From the NCBI RefSeq assembly GCF_020524495.1, contig NZ_JAIVLB010000004.1, forward strand, positions 46,949 to 110,948: DNA of 64,000 nucleotides, in the 5' to 3' direction. The notes beneath the pieces were generated by a model, which saw only the letters and a list, made by a program, of their open reading frames with translations, was not told the origin of the DNA and did not search any database. This document shows, one piece after another, positions 49,011 to 58,747 of the stretch (its first letter is position 1; each line of letters opens with the position of its first letter). Source of the DNA: Bacillus stratosphericus. Its GTDB lineage: Bacteria > Bacillota > Bacilli > Bacillales > Bacillaceae. Position numbers and translations under genes: made by a program.

Positions 49011-49853
49011 TCAAAACACCTTCTCATTCCGCTCAATCATCCGCGTCATGTTTTTCTCAAATTCAAGCTGCTCTTCTACGGTGAGGCCTGACGCTGTCAG
49101 TTGATCACTCAGCTTTTGAAGCTCTTCTAGTAAAAGACGCATCAGAAGCGTACAATCAATTGGTTCTCCTATTAATTCTGATAGGGATGCCATCGTATCA
49201 GGCTGTATATCAGGAAATACCGCCTTGACCTCTTGTCGTTTATCCTTTAAGGCAGCATCATAAAAACGGCGAATCAAATCTGCTCGTTCTCGTCCACTTC
49301 CATCTGCACACAAATAGATTTGCACAGCGACTCCTCCGCGTAATCTACGCTGAGATATGCCTGCAAATTTCTTTCCATTAATGCTTAAATCGTAGCTTCC
49401 TGGACAGTAAGAGCCAACAATTTCATAGGCTTCGATCTTCACTTCATACTTCGCCAGCATTCGTCGGATCAGCGCCACCATTGCATCATACCCTCGGTCG
49501 ATATCAATACCCTTCTTTTGTTCCGCAAAGATTAACGACACATTCAGTACACCTTCATCCAGCACCACAGCAAGACCACCTGAATTGCGCACAATCACAC
49601 GATACCCCTCTTCCTCAAGCAGCTTCACGCCATATTGAAGGAATGGAAGCCTTGTATCCTGAATACCAAGAACAATCGTATTGTGATGCACCCAAGAACG
49701 GGCTGTCGCTGGTGAAAGCCCCTTCCCCACCGATGCACAAAGCGTATCATCCATGGCAAAGGATTGCTTTGGATCCACATAAGGACCCAGACTTGACTGA
49801 TCGATGATTCGCCATTTCGACTGTGTCAGTAACTCAATAGGTTCATTTTTCAT
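49011..49853 (-). CDS. lipL: Octanoyl-[GcvH]:protein N-octanoyltransferase LipL
   Basis: 280 residues of the lipoate-ligase fold family. Conserved elements are [39 protein letters not shown] and the catalytic Cys in [24 protein letters not shown]. It moves octanoyl groups from GcvH to the E2 subunits of 2-oxoacid dehydrogenases, for later lipoate formation. Start: ATG at 49853 gives the expected length; ATG at 49862 in the same frame is equally possible, and the ribosome binding site (GAGAGG) does not decide. Confidence 0.9.
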   Translation of the reverse strand: MKNEPIELLTQSKWRIIDQSSLGPYVDPKQSFAMDDTLCASVGKGLSPATARSWVHHNTIVLGIQDTRLPFLQYGVKLLEEEGYRVIVRNSGGLAVVLDEGVLNVSLIFAEQKKGIDIDRGYDAMVALIRRMLAKYEVKIEAYEIVGSYCPGSYDLSINGKKFAGISQRRLRGGVAVQIYLCADGSGRERADLIRRFYDAALKDKRQEVKAVFPDIQPDTMASLSELIGEPIDCTLLMRLLLEELQKLSDQLTASGLTVEEQLEFEKNMTRMIERNEKVF

Positions 49854-49943
49854 CTCCTGCATATCCTCTCGTTCATAAACTGTGTTTATTATACCATGGA
49901 AGGAATATGGGATGAATGGGAGGGAAATCATGTTCAGGTTCAA

Positions 49944-50155
49944 TTAATGAGCAGGTTGGGGATTTGAGGTAAATTGATCATTTTTGGGAGTCTCCTAAAT
50001 AGATGCTCTGTTTTGAATGTTTGCTTTATCTGTAGAAATAACTAGATGGGTCACTCCGCACTTATATTTCCATTTATGTACTCCTCGTAATACTATAGTT
50101 GAATGATTATAAAATAAACGTTGAAAGGCTTTTAACCAATCAATGGATTTCGATA
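49944..50155. other. Gene-free stretch downstream of lipL upstream region
   Basis: AT-rich sequence without convincing frames; it should contain the promoter of lipL near 49900, but no clear -35/-10 pair is picked. Confidence 0.4.
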
Positions 50156-50341
50156 TCAAGATAATTCAAAGTCATTAACTCTTAACCGAAAGCACCTTAC
50201 AGAATATGGATCGATCCATAGTTCATGGCCCATTAATTTTTTAACTCCTTTTATTGTATTAGAATCTATTTTACTCTCTGTATTAGTAGTAACCTTATTC
50301 ACCACATTCTTCCCATGATCAATCTTAAAAACATTTTCCAA
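50156..50341 (-). CDS. Hypothetical small protein
   Basis: 61 residues from an ATG with AAGGTTGG upstream. The sequence (MENVFKIDHGKNVVNKV...WIDPYSVRCFRLRVNDFELS) is hydrophilic, with no membrane segment. AT content is high and it lies alone between lipL and the pta terminator. It could be a real small gene or a remnant; no family is recognised. Confidence 0.35.
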   Translation of the reverse strand: MENVFKIDHGKNVVNKVTTNTESKIDSNTIKGVKKLMGHELWIDPYSVRCFRLRVNDFELS

Positions 50342-50430
50342 CCTTCGCTATTTTGATGATTGAGATAATAGAGGCTTTGGATAGGGCTTGGTCTGTTCTC
50401 CAAATAATACGAATTCAACAAATATACAAA

Positions 50431-50466
50431 AAAAGCTAGCTTTGCGTAAAAACGAAGCTAGCTTTT
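50431..50466 (-). terminator. Terminator of pta
   Basis: A 12-bp perfect stem (AAAAGCTAGCTT / AAGCTAGCTTTT) with a 12-base loop sits 14 bases after the pta stop, with T-runs suited to the minus strand. Confidence 0.88.
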
Positions 50467-50479
50467 TTTGATTGTCATA

Positions 50480-51451
50480 TTATAGTGCTTGAGCCGCCGT
50501 GATCAGCGCAAGGTTATAAACGTCTTCGGCATTACAGCCTCTGGAAAGATCGTTTACTGGTTGGTTTAAGCCTTGTAGAATTGGACCTACAGCTTCAAAG
50601 TTACCTAAGCGCTGTGCAATTTTGTAGCCAATGTTTCCAGCTTCGAGGCTAGGGAAAACAAATACGCTAGCGTCCCCTTTGATGACGGAGTCTGGTGCTT
50701 TCTTCGCTGCAACTGAAGGAACGAAAGCTGCATCAAATTGGAATTCTCCATCAAGTACAAGCTCAGGTGCCTTTTCTTTTGCAATGCGAACCGCTTCAGA
50801 TACTTTTTCTGTTTCGTCTGATTTTGCTGAGCCTTTTGTTGAGAAGCTAAGCATGGACACACGTGGTCTAATATCAAACATTTTCGCTGTATTTGCACTT
50901 TCGATCGCAATTTCAGCTAGATCTTGGCTGTCTGGTGCAATGTTGATCGCACAATCAGCAAATACATACTGCTCTTCTCCGCGAGCCATAATGAAGACGC
51001 CAGAAGTTTTCTTTACGCCTTCTTTTGTTTTAATGATTTGAAGTGCTGGACGCACTGTGTCAGCAGTTGAGTGTGCTGCACCGCTCACAAGTCCGTCTGC
51101 AAGACCTTTATACACAAGCATTGTACCGAAATAGTTTTCATCTAGTAATGCTTTTCTTGCTTGCTCTTCTGTTGCTTTTCCTTTACGTCTTTCTACGAAA
51201 GCTTGTACAAGCTCTTCAAAACCTTCATATGTATGAGGATCATACACGTCAACACCTTCAAGTGTAAGACCTAATTCTTTTGCTTTGGCTTCAACTTCTT
51301 GTTTCTTGCCTAGAATAATCGGCTGTAATACTTTGCCATCTACTAGTTTTTGAACGGCTGTTAAAATGCGTTCGTCCATTCCCTCAGGAAAAACGATCTT
51401 AACTCCTTTACCTGCAACCTTTTCCTGAACTGTTGAAAAAATATCTGCCAC
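50480..51451 (-). CDS. pta: Phosphate acetyltransferase
   Basis: 323 residues. It converts acetyl-CoA and phosphate to acetyl phosphate, the overflow step to acetate. Signatures include KIVFPEGMDERIL, LVSGAAHSTADTVRPALQII, MLSFSTKGSAKSDETEKV and PSLEAGNIGYKIAQRLG. The GTG at 51451, preceded by AAGGAGGG, gives the family start; the in-frame reading to 51499 lies over the promoter. A cre site and promoter are found upstream, as in B. subtilis, where CcpA activates pta. Confidence 0.96.
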   Translation of the reverse strand: MADIFSTVQEKVAGKGVKIVFPEGMDERILTAVQKLVDGKVLQPIILGKKQEVEAKAKELGLTLEGVDVYDPHTYEGFEELVQAFVERRKGKATEEQARKALLDENYFGTMLVYKGLADGLVSGAAHSTADTVRPALQIIKTKEGVKKTSGVFIMARGEEQYVFADCAINIAPDSQDLAEIAIESANTAKMFDIRPRVSMLSFSTKGSAKSDETEKVSEAVRIAKEKAPELVLDGEFQFDAAFVPSVAAKKAPDSVIKGDASVFVFPSLEAGNIGYKIAQRLGNFEAVGPILQGLNQPVNDLSRGCNAEDVYNLALITAAQAL

Positions 51452-51494
51452 TTCAATTACCCTCCTTGATTTTACAAAAAAGCGTTCTCTTTTA

Positions 51495-51522
51495 AGCATA
51501 CTCTTCTTCTACATAAATTCAA
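51495..51522 (-). promoter_or_regulatory. Promoter of pta
   Basis: TTGAAT (51517-51522) and TATGCT (51495-51500) on the minus strand are 16 bases apart. The weak -10 fits a promoter that needs activation. Confidence 0.6.
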
Positions 51523-51536
51523 ACTACCAACTTACA

Positions 51537-51551
51537 TTATAGCGCTTACAA
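51537..51551 (-). promoter_or_regulatory. CcpA cre (activating) upstream of pta
   Basis: TTGTAAGCGCTATAA on the minus strand matches the cre consensus except one base. Its centre is about 55 bases upstream of the likely transcription start, the position from which CcpA activates pta in B. subtilis. Confidence 0.75.
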
Positions 51552-51690
51552 TTTAAATTCTTATTTTTCAAACTAATTCAATCAATTTTGATAAAAACGG
51601 TTGTCTTCGTCAAGTTTTGATCACATCTCCATTTGGACAAACTATGTTATAGTTGGAACAGATGGAAAACTGTAAATAGGAGTGAAAGAA

Positions 51691-52458
51691 ATGAGCGAAC
51701 AACATAAAACAAATGAAGCAGCTCAAACACTAGACGGCTGGTATGCGCTGCATGATTTTAGAACGATTGACTGGACAGCTTGGAAGCTGCTGACAAGCGA
51801 TGAGCGTCAAGCCATTATTCATGAGTTTACAGCTCTACTAGAAAAATGGAAGATAGTTGAGCACGATAAGGCTGGAAGCCAAACAATCTATAGTATTGTG
51901 GGCCAAAAAGCAGATATTATGCTCATGATTTTACGTCCAACAATAGAAGAACTGGGTGAAATTGAACTTGAATTCAACAAGTCACGACTAGCAGAATTCA
52001 CAATTCCAGCGTATTCGTTCGTTTCAGTTGTTGAATTAAGCAACTACTTAGCAGGGGAAGGCGGCGGGGATCCTTACGAAAACCCACATGTACGTGCGCG
52101 TCTATACCCAGAGCTCCCTTCTTCTAAATACGTGTGCTTCTATCCAATGGATAAAAGACGTTCTGGCAATGACAACTGGTACATGCTCTCAATGGACGAA
52201 CGTAAATCCCTTATGAGAAGCCACAGCTTAATTGGCCGAAGCTATGCTGGGAAAGTCAAACAGATCATTACAGGTTCAGTCGGTTTCGATGATTATGAGT
52301 GGGGCGTCACCCTTTTCTCTGACGATGTTCTTCAATTTAAAAAACTGGTTTATGAAATGCGCTTTGATGAAGTTAGTGCACGTTACGGCGAATTTGGTTC
52401 CTTCTTTGTTGGAAACCGATTAGCAAACGAGCAGCTAGCGTCTTATTTCCATGTTTGA
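51691..52458 (+). CDS. hemQ: Coproheme decarboxylase HemQ (YwfI)
   Basis: 255 residues of the chlorite-dismutase-like family. It oxidatively decarboxylates coproheme to protoheme in the Gram-positive haem pathway. The active-site Tyr is in the [18 protein letters not shown] segment; [20 protein letters not shown] holds the haem-ligand His region. ATG at 51691 with GGAGTGAAAG upstream is preferred over an in-frame ATG at 51682. Divergent from pta. Confidence 0.94.
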   Translation: MSEQHKTNEAAQTLDGWYALHDFRTIDWTAWKLLTSDERQAIIHEFTALLEKWKIVEHDKAGSQTIYSIVGQKADIMLMILRPTIEELGEIELEFNKSRLAEFTIPAYSFVSVVELSNYLAGEGGGDPYENPHVRARLYPELPSSKYVCFYPMDKRRSGNDNWYMLSMDERKSLMRSHSLIGRSYAGKVKQIITGSVGFDDYEWGVTLFSDDVLQFKKLVYEMRFDEVSARYGEFGSFFVGNRLANEQLASYFHV

Positions 52459-52469
52459 TAAACTCTTAA

Positions 52470-52491
52470 GGCTTCGGATCTCTCCGAAGTC
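52470..52491 (+). terminator. Terminator of hemQ
   Basis: GGCTTCGGA and TCCGAAGTC form a 9-bp stem with one wobble pair and are followed by TTTTTATG, 11 bases after the hemQ stop. Confidence 0.85.
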
Positions 52492-52589
52492 TTTTTATGT
52501 ATTTGTTTAGAAAGGTGTTCTCATCATGAAAAACTCCCCATCGCTATTTTTGCATTAAGGCTAGGTGCATTTTCGAAACGATCTCCATG

Positions 52590-52762
52590 TATCCATCTCT
52601 GCCTCAAAGGTAGCTGATTACTGGATGCGTCTTTGCGGCGGGATCGGTATTCAAAGGAACACCTTAAACATCGACCTGATCGGCAAGCTTTATGGCGATT
52701 GCCTTTCCAATTCCTGTACTTGCCCTGTCACAAATGCAATTCTTTTAGACAAATTCATACAC
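52590..52762 (-). pseudogene. Fragment of a short-chain dehydrogenase
   Basis: On the minus strand LSKRIAFVTG is followed, in a different frame, by GIGKAIAIKLADQVDV: the TGxxxGIG cofactor-binding start of a short-chain dehydrogenase with a small deletion. The rest of the gene is missing. It lies between hemQ and the sps terminator. Function lost. Confidence 0.6.
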
Positions 52763-52829
52763 ATCCCTTTTCTTTTGATCTTCATAAATATACATAAAAT
52801 GGCACATACAGAATGTATCTCAACAAAAA

Positions 52830-52851
52830 GACCTTTCTCCTGCGAAAGGCC
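52830..52851 (-). terminator. Terminator of the sps operon
   Basis: GGCCTTTC and GAAAGGTC form an 8-bp stem with one wobble pair around GCAGGA; TTTTTGTTG follows on the minus strand, eight bases after the spsL stop. Confidence 0.85.
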
Positions 52852-52858
52852 TCTCTTC

Positions 52859-53314
52859 TTATTTAAACGTCGTTTCCCAATCAAATCCGATCGCCTCATC
52901 ATTCCAAGCGATTCTTTTTTCATCTGGGTTTTTCGTATCGTAGGATTCTGTTGTAAAATAAACAATTTGCAGAGGCGTCTCGCCTAGTACACGATAACCA
53001 TGTGCGACCCCCTTTGGAATAAGGAGCAACATCGGATTGTCTTCTCCCATATAATACACATCGGTTTGACCCTTTGTGGGAGAACCCTCCCTCAAATCGT
53101 ATAAAACGACCTGGGCATGACCTGCTGGGAAGAACCAAACGTCATCTTGTTTTTCATGGTAATGAAAGGCTTTGATCACTCCTGGAAAGCTTTTCGACCA
53201 CGACGCCTGCCCAAAGCGTTTCAGCATCGGTTCGTCATCTCGAATGAGCTCTGCAAAAAAGCCGCGATCATCACAATGCTTCATTAGTTTTTTCGTTTGC
53301 ACACCATCAATCAT
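52859..53314 (-). CDS. spsL: dTDP-4-dehydrorhamnose 3,5-epimerase-like protein SpsL
   Basis: 151 residues, a cupin of the RmlC family. HCDDRGFFAELIRDDEP, KAFHYHEKQDDVWF and PKGVAHGYRVLG carry the substrate-binding and catalytic His/Asp-Tyr residues. ATG at 53314 overlaps the end of spsK by eight bases, with AAGGGAG upstream. Last gene of the operon; with SpsI, SpsJ and SpsK it completes dTDP-L-rhamnose synthesis for spore-surface polysaccharide. Confidence 0.92.
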   Translation of the reverse strand: MIDGVQTKKLMKHCDDRGFFAELIRDDEPMLKRFGQASWSKSFPGVIKAFHYHEKQDDVWFFPAGHAQVVLYDLREGSPTKGQTDVYYMGEDNPMLLLIPKGVAHGYRVLGETPLQIVYFTTESYDTKNPDEKRIAWNDEAIGFDWETTFK

Positions 53315-54161
53315 GCTGATGCCATCTCCCTTCTTTTTGCAAATATTCGTGAAGTGCATCCTTCCAATGTCTTGGCTGCCAGCCTGTGGCTTCAATCGCT
53401 TCAAGGTCTAAAACAGAATAGGCTGGACGAGGTGTTTGGAATCCGTACTCTTCCGTGGAAATCGGCTCAATGGTGGTAGACAGGCCGCTCTTTGCAACAA
53501 TTTCTGACGCAAACTCAAACCAGGAACAGCTCTCTCGGTTACTGACGTGATAGATACCCGCCTTCTGATCAAACAAATGAATCAAGGCCTCTACTGCATC
53601 CTTTGTATAAGTAGGAGATCCTATTTGATCATTTACGATGCGCACATGATCCTTCGTTTCAGCTAGCCGAAGAATGGTATTAACAAAGTTGTGTCCCTCA
53701 TGTCCATAGAGCCACGATATACGGATGATTTTCACTTCGTCTGACACAAGATGAATCAATTCCTCGCCGAGCTTTTTACTCTTTCCATAAATGGTTTGGG
53801 GATCCGCTTGTGCATCGACCTGATAAGGGGCATTCGCTTGCCCATCAAACACATAATCTGTACTAACATGTAACACATCTGCCCCTGCGTGTTTTGCTTC
53901 TAGCGCTGTATAATAAGCACCAATGCCATTCACAAGATAGGCCTTTTCAATTTCTGTTTCGCATTGATCAACAGATGTGTATGCTGCCGCACTGACCACA
54001 ATATCAGGCCTGAAGTGTCTCATCGCGTGTCTGACTGCTTGTTGATCTGCGATATTGAGCATGCTCCTTGTTAAAGCAATGACGGTGATATCTTTTTCCT
54101 TGAGCTGTTTGCTCAATTCTTTCCCTAATTGGCCGCCTGCACCGGTAATTAAAACTTTCAT
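53307..54161 (-). CDS. spsK: dTDP-4-dehydrorhamnose reductase SpsK
   Basis: 284 residues, RmlD family. NAD(P)-binding ITGAGGQLGKELSKQL at the N-terminus; DYVFDG and the Tyr-Lys pair of the catalytic YGKSKKLGE. It gives dTDP-L-rhamnose, the final sugar nucleotide. Starts three bases after spsJ. Confidence 0.94.
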   Translation of the reverse strand: MKVLITGAGGQLGKELSKQLKEKDITVIALTRSMLNIADQQAVRHAMRHFRPDIVVSAAAYTSVDQCETEIEKAYLVNGIGAYYTALEAKHAGADVLHVSTDYVFDGQANAPYQVDAQADPQTIYGKSKKLGEELIHLVSDEVKIIRISWLYGHEGHNFVNTILRLAETKDHVRIVNDQIGSPTYTKDAVEALIHLFDQKAGIYHVSNRESCSWFEFASEIVAKSGLSTTIEPISTEEYGFQTPRPAYSVLDLEAIEATGWQPRHWKDALHEYLQKEGRWHQHD

Positions 54162-54164
54162 CGG

Positions 54165-55130
54165 TCACCCTTCTTCGCTCTGATCATATTTGGCACGATA
54201 CCACTTGATCGTTTTTTCGATACCTTCTTCAAATGAAGTCGCCTGGACCCAGCCAAGCTCTCCTTTTAGTTTACCGGCATCAATGGCGTACCGTCTGTCA
54301 TGCCCTTTTCGATCTTGAACAAACGCAATTTGGTCATGGCTGATGCCGAGATGTGTGAGAATGGTTTTGGTTAAATCAAGATTCGATTTCTCGTTGCCAC
54401 CGCCAATATTGTAAATCTGCCCAGATTTACCATTTTCTACTACCTGCTTCACAGCTCTTACATGATCCTCTACATATAGCCAATCGCGAATCTGCTGGCC
54501 GTCTCCATAAATCGGGATCTTTTCTCCATTGATCGCTTTTTTGATAATGGTAGGTATTAATTTTTCTTCATGCTGATAGGGGCCGTAGTTGTTGCTGCAT
54601 CGAGTAATCATGGCGGGTAATTGGTGGGTGTGGATATAAGATTTCACAAGCATGTCTGAACTCGCCTTACTTGCTGAATAAGGGTTATTCGGTGAAAGTG
54701 GTGTTTGTTCTGTGAAAGCAGGATCATCCATCTCCAAATCTCCATATACTTCATCTGTTGAAATATGAATGAGTTTTTTCGCCTTTCCCTTTAAGACAGC
54801 TTCTAGCATACGATAGGTACCGAGAACGTTTGTTTGAATAAAGGGCTCTGCCGATTCAATACTGCGATCGACATGCGACTCTGCTGCAAAATGAATGATG
54901 GCATCATAGGCTTCATCAAATACTTGATCCAGCTCATGCTGTAGGGTGATATCCCCTTGAATAAAACGAAAATGAGAAAACTTTGATAATTCATCCATTT
55001 CCTCTGGATGACTGGCATACGTTAATTTATCAAATACGGTGAGCCGGGCATCCGATTCCTGAAGTAGCAGTTTCACAAAATTCAGTCCAATAAATCCTGC
55101 TCCGCCTGTTATTAAATAAGACTTCGTCAT
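54165..55130 (-). CDS. spsJ: dTDP-glucose 4,6-dehydratase SpsJ
   Basis: 321 residues, RmlB family of extended short-chain dehydrogenases. [15 protein letters not shown] binds [24 protein letters not shown] and the catalytic YSASKAS are present. It makes dTDP-4-keto-6-deoxyglucose. Start overlaps the spsI stop by four bases. Confidence 0.95.
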   Translation of the reverse strand: MTKSYLITGGAGFIGLNFVKLLLQESDARLTVFDKLTYASHPEEMDELSKFSHFRFIQGDITLQHELDQVFDEAYDAIIHFAAESHVDRSIESAEPFIQTNVLGTYRMLEAVLKGKAKKLIHISTDEVYGDLEMDDPAFTEQTPLSPNNPYSASKASSDMLVKSYIHTHQLPAMITRCSNNYGPYQHEEKLIPTIIKKAINGEKIPIYGDGQQIRDWLYVEDHVRAVKQVVENGKSGQIYNIGGGNEKSNLDLTKTILTHLGISHDQIAFVQDRKGHDRRYAIDAGKLKGELGWVQATSFEEGIEKTIKWYRAKYDQSEEG

Positions 55131-55867
55131 ACGTACCCCTCTTTTTTCTTCATCGTTTCAAACATTTTCGTAGATGCTTGGTGGAGAGATTCATGTGTTC
55201 CTGCATCAATCCACCACCCTTTTAACATATCATAGGTCAGTTGGCTGTTTGAGATATAGAGATTATTCACGTCTGTAATCTCTAATTCCCCTCGATCTGA
55301 CGGCGAGATTTTCTCAATATATTGAAAGACTTCTTGATCATAAAAGTAGATGCCAGTGACGCAATAGGATGAACGCGGATGCTTTGGCTTTTCTTGTATT
55401 GATAAAATCCGGTGGTGTGCGGAATCAATTTCTGCAATGCCAAACCTCTTCGGGTCTGCCACTTCTGTTAAAAGTACCTTGGCTCCGCCTTCTTGCTGCT
55501 GAAAGGCTTCGACAAAAGGGCTTAACGAATCCTCAAATACATTATCACCAAGCATGAGCACAAACTTCTTCCCTTCTACAAAGGGCTTTGCATAGGATAA
55601 CCCATCCGAAATACCAGAAGCCTCTGGCTGTACTTGATACACAATGTTCATCCCAAGTTCCTGATCACCTTCAAGCAATTTTTGAAACATCGGGACTTGT
55701 TCTTCCTGTGAAATTAGCATCACATCTAAAATACCCGCTTCCTTCAATTTGAACAATGACCAATAAATCATCGGGTATGGTCCAACCGGCAATAAATGTT
55801 TGTTGAAAATTTTCGTTAATGGTGCTAGTCTTGATCCCTTTCCTCCTGCTAAAATAACTCCCTTCAC
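55127..55867 (-). CDS. spsI: Glucose-1-phosphate thymidylyltransferase SpsI
   Basis: 246 residues, RmlA family. Nucleotide-binding [17 protein letters not shown] at the start, then [14 protein letters not shown] and [14 protein letters not shown]. It activates glucose 1-phosphate to dTDP-glucose, the first step of the rhamnose branch. It lies two bases after spsG. Confidence 0.95.
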   Translation of the reverse strand: MKGVILAGGKGSRLAPLTKIFNKHLLPVGPYPMIYWSLFKLKEAGILDVMLISQEEQVPMFQKLLEGDQELGMNIVYQVQPEASGISDGLSYAKPFVEGKKFVLMLGDNVFEDSLSPFVEAFQQQEGGAKVLLTEVADPKRFGIAEIDSAHHRILSIQEKPKHPRSSYCVTGIYFYDQEVFQYIEKISPSDRGELEITDVNNLYISNSQLTYDMLKGWWIDAGTHESLHQASTKMFETMKKKEGYV

Positions 55868-55869
55868 AT

Positions 55870-56895
55870 CTACACATCCTTATGTTCTTTTTGGTGATGA
55901 TTCATGAGGTGTATAAGAATGTTTTTCACTCGCTCGGTTCCTTTTCCATCAATGAGTGTCCGTCCATTGAGATGGATGCTCCTGCGGAGGAAGTAGCTTT
56001 CGGACAACCTTTGAACCGCACGCAATAGATCTTTTTCATCTACATGGTCGCCTAATCCAAGGTGATGACAGGCTCCCTTTTGCGCAAAACTGCTCGCTGT
56101 AACTGCTTGGTGGTCTACTTGCGTGAGTACAATACTGGGCACCCCAATACAAACTGCCTCATATAACGTCATGCCACCTGCCACAATGGCCAAATCAGCT
56201 TCCGATAGACGAACAGGTAATTGATCTGTATGGCGAATGAATTGAATATGCTCAGCCTCTACTTGCTCTTTGATGTGAGAGGCTTTTCCTGTAACCGCTA
56301 GAATCTGTAAATGATTTTCTTGGAGAAGTGCTGATACAGCCTTTGATAACAATCCACTCGGATCACTGCCCCCAAGACTGATGACCACCTTTTTGCATTC
56401 TTTTCGAACCTCATAAGTGTCTTTTAATCGGCCAATCTCGTGATCTAACAATAAATAAGGTGTTCCATAAAAATATTCCGTCCCATTTACTTGCATGTGC
56501 TTCCCGTCCAGACCTCCATAGATACCGTTGACGACAGCATCCGCAAGCTCACCGGCTTCATCTCTTTTTTCCTCGAATAAGACCAGTCTTGAGCCGCAGG
56601 AATCCTTGATCGTTTGAAGGAACTGCAGGTCACAATCAAGAACATCAATCAGAAGAAGATCTGGTTTCAGCTCTTTCATGTCTTGCTGCAATTGAATGAC
56701 CGCATTCGATTCCTGCAACATGTGGACGTGCCACTCTGGATGGGAAAGCATTTCTACACAAATCTGCTCATTTGTATAGAAAAATAGGTCGTTCCCTTCC
56801 TGAAGTAGCTCCCTTGCTAACCGTTTCATTCTGACGACATGCCCCATCCCTCTTAAAAAACCACCATAGACAACAATCATGATTTTTTTGTTCAT
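55870..56895 (-). CDS. spsG: SpsG, PseG-like nucleotide-sugar hydrolase or glycosyltransferase
   Basis: 341 residues with a GT-B-like two-domain form: [21 protein letters not shown] at the N-terminus and [13 protein letters not shown] plus [22 protein letters not shown] in the C-terminal half. Related to PseG, which removes UDP from a pseudaminic acid precursor. With SpsE and SpsF it suggests synthesis of a nonulosonic (sialic-like) acid. The exact product is unknown. Start overlaps spsF by four bases. Confidence 0.88.
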   Translation of the reverse strand: MNKKIMIVVYGGFLRGMGHVVRMKRLARELLQEGNDLFFYTNEQICVEMLSHPEWHVHMLQESNAVIQLQQDMKELKPDLLLIDVLDCDLQFLQTIKDSCGSRLVLFEEKRDEAGELADAVVNGIYGGLDGKHMQVNGTEYFYGTPYLLLDHEIGRLKDTYEVRKECKKVVISLGGSDPSGLLSKAVSALLQENHLQILAVTGKASHIKEQVEAEHIQFIRHTDQLPVRLSEADLAIVAGGMTLYEAVCIGVPSIVLTQVDHQAVTASSFAQKGACHHLGLGDHVDEKDLLRAVQRLSESYFLRRSIHLNGRTLIDGKGTERVKNILIHLMNHHQKEHKDV

Positions 56896-57632
56896 TCAGC
56901 ATCCTTCTGTCTCACAAATTGATTCAAACGAACAATGTCTCGATCCTGTTCACAGATGGATATGAGCTCAGCCGTTGGCACAGCAATGGAACCGCCAGCT
57001 TTCTCAAGTAAACGGATAGCAAACACGTAATCTTCTTCTGTATCAATCGTGAATCGATAAGCAGGATATGCAAGTTCTTTGGGCGGTGTGATTAATTGAA
57101 GGTGAAATTGCTCCGGATGCTTTCTGATATACAGAGTGACATGCTCACGCTCCTGATGCGTGAGGGGAAATGTGTCGATTTTACTTAAAATAGCTGCGTC
57201 AATCATTTCCCCGGAAATACCTAGTGGTGTTCCGTTCGTATAGGTGTAATCAGCCTTCTCCTGTCTATGTTTTTCAAGCATTTTCGACAAAAGTGGAGGA
57301 TCTATAAATGGATTATCTCCCGTTAAACGTACAATAGTTTGTGGTTCAAACTGGCGGACAATTTGCGTAAATCGTTGCAACACATCCGTCTCACTGCCTC
57401 GAAACACCTTATAGCCCTTTGATAGACAATAATGAGCCAAAAAGTCATCTTCTGCCTCGACAGTTGTGGCGATCATGAGGTTTTGCGTTTTGTGATTGTA
57501 ATCATCTGATTGCTTTACCCGCTCAACAATCAAGTCGATCAGCGCCATGCCGCCGATCGGCTTCATCACCTTTTTTGGAAGTCTTGTTGAACCCATCCTA
57601 GCCTGGATGACAAAGAGCACATCATTGATCAT
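56892..57632 (-). CDS. spsF: SpsF, CMP-nonulosonate-type cytidylyltransferase
   Basis: 246 residues. FVIQARMGSTRLPKKVMKPIGG is the nucleotidyl-transfer motif of the CMP-KDO/NeuA/PseF family; VRLTGDNPFIDPPLL holds the metal-binding Asp. It probably activates the acid made by SpsE. ATG at 57632 follows CAGGAG and overlaps spsE by 11 bases; the longer frame to 57656 is less likely. Confidence 0.9.
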   Translation of the reverse strand: MINDVLFVIQARMGSTRLPKKVMKPIGGMALIDLIVERVKQSDDYNHKTQNLMIATTVEAEDDFLAHYCLSKGYKVFRGSETDVLQRFTQIVRQFEPQTIVRLTGDNPFIDPPLLSKMLEKHRQEKADYTYTNGTPLGISGEMIDAAILSKIDTFPLTHQEREHVTLYIRKHPEQFHLQLITPPKELAYPAYRFTIDTEEDYVFAIRLLEKAGGSIAVPTAELISICEQDRDIVRLNQFVRQKDAE

Positions 57633-58746
57633 CTTGGGACTCCTGTGCGAGCACATCTTTCCACGAAACGCCTGTATGGGCTGGAATGTCTCTCATAGCC
57701 TTTGCACCAAGTAAAATCGCCATATAACGTGGGTGAAGACCTTGGCTTTTTTGCCCTGGACGTAGCACGGCTAGATTTTCTGAAGTAAAGGTCTCGCCCT
57801 TTGCAATGCCTTTTGTCGTAAATATCCCTCGATACGCAAACTCTCGAATCTGACCTTCAATGGCAGTTGTCGTTTTATAAGAACTGCCAAGGATCTCCTC
57901 TGGCAAAGATTGAACATCTGCTTCTGTTTGATTCCGCTGCTTTTCTGCTGCTCGAATGTGGTGAACCATTTCCTTCAATTGTTCAGGATCAAGTGCAAAG
58001 GAATGATCGGCTCCAGGTAACGTTTTATCGATTGTAAAATGCTTTTCAATCATCGCTGCACCAAGCTTCACAGCGGCAACAGGCGCTTCAGTTGGATGCT
58101 CACTATGATCGGAAAAGCCAATGACTGCCTCGGGAAAAGCTGAGGTTAAGGTTTGAAGGACACGAAGGTTCGTGTATGCTCTAGGCGCTGGATACTTTGC
58201 CACACAATGCATGATAGCGACTTGCTTATTTTGCTGGTTCGTTATGGTCTCATATGCTTCATGAACATCAGCAATGGTCGCCCCAGCTGTTGAAAAAATG
58301 ATCGGCTTTTGAAATGAAGCGGTGTGACGCAAAAGGGGCAAATGATTAATTTCATAGGATGCCAATTTAAAAGCAGGAGGATCGGTTTGATTCAATAGAT
58401 CCGCAGATTCTTCGTCACACACTGTGCTTAAAAAAATCAGTCCCTTTTCCTTACATCTCGTTAATAAGGTCGGCAGCCATTCTGGCGGCAGCTCCATTTG
58501 TTCCACTAAAGAAAAAATGGACACCTCTTCTCCTTTTGCCGTTTCGTATAAGCCCGGTTCCTTTTGATACATTCGATCAGCTTGAAACATTTGAAATTTT
58601 ACCGCATCGGCACCTGATTCTTTCGCCACATCAATTAAAGCAAGCGCCTGATCCAGCTTTCCATCATGGTTAATGCCTGCCTCTGCAATGATAAAGACAG
58701 GCGCACCACCCCCCACTTTGCGATCTCCAATATAGAAATGCGCCAT
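57622..58746 (-). CDS. spsE: SpsE, N-acetylneuraminate/pseudaminate synthase family
   Basis: 374 residues. The NeuB TIM barrel (about 10-285) has IIAEAGINHDGKLDQA, ADAVKFQMF, KLASYEI, MHCVAKYPAP and HFTIDKTLPGADHSFAL; a C-terminal SAF antifreeze-like domain (about 310-370) follows. It condenses PEP with a hexosamine derivative to a nonulosonic acid. ATG at 58746 (AAGGAGAGAGG upstream) starts one base after the spsD stop. Confidence 0.93.
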   Translation of the reverse strand: MAHFYIGDRKVGGGAPVFIIAEAGINHDGKLDQALALIDVAKESGADAVKFQMFQADRMYQKEPGLYETAKGEEVSIFSLVEQMELPPEWLPTLLTRCKEKGLIFLSTVCDEESADLLNQTDPPAFKLASYEINHLPLLRHTASFQKPIIFSTAGATIADVHEAYETITNQQNKQVAIMHCVAKYPAPRAYTNLRVLQTLTSAFPEAVIGFSDHSEHPTEAPVAAVKLGAAMIEKHFTIDKTLPGADHSFALDPEQLKEMVHHIRAAEKQRNQTEADVQSLPEEILGSSYKTTTAIEGQIREFAYRGIFTTKGIAKGETFTSENLAVLRPGQKSQGLHPRYMAILLGAKAMRDIPAHTGVSWKDVLAQESQDDQ

Positions 58747-58747
58747 C

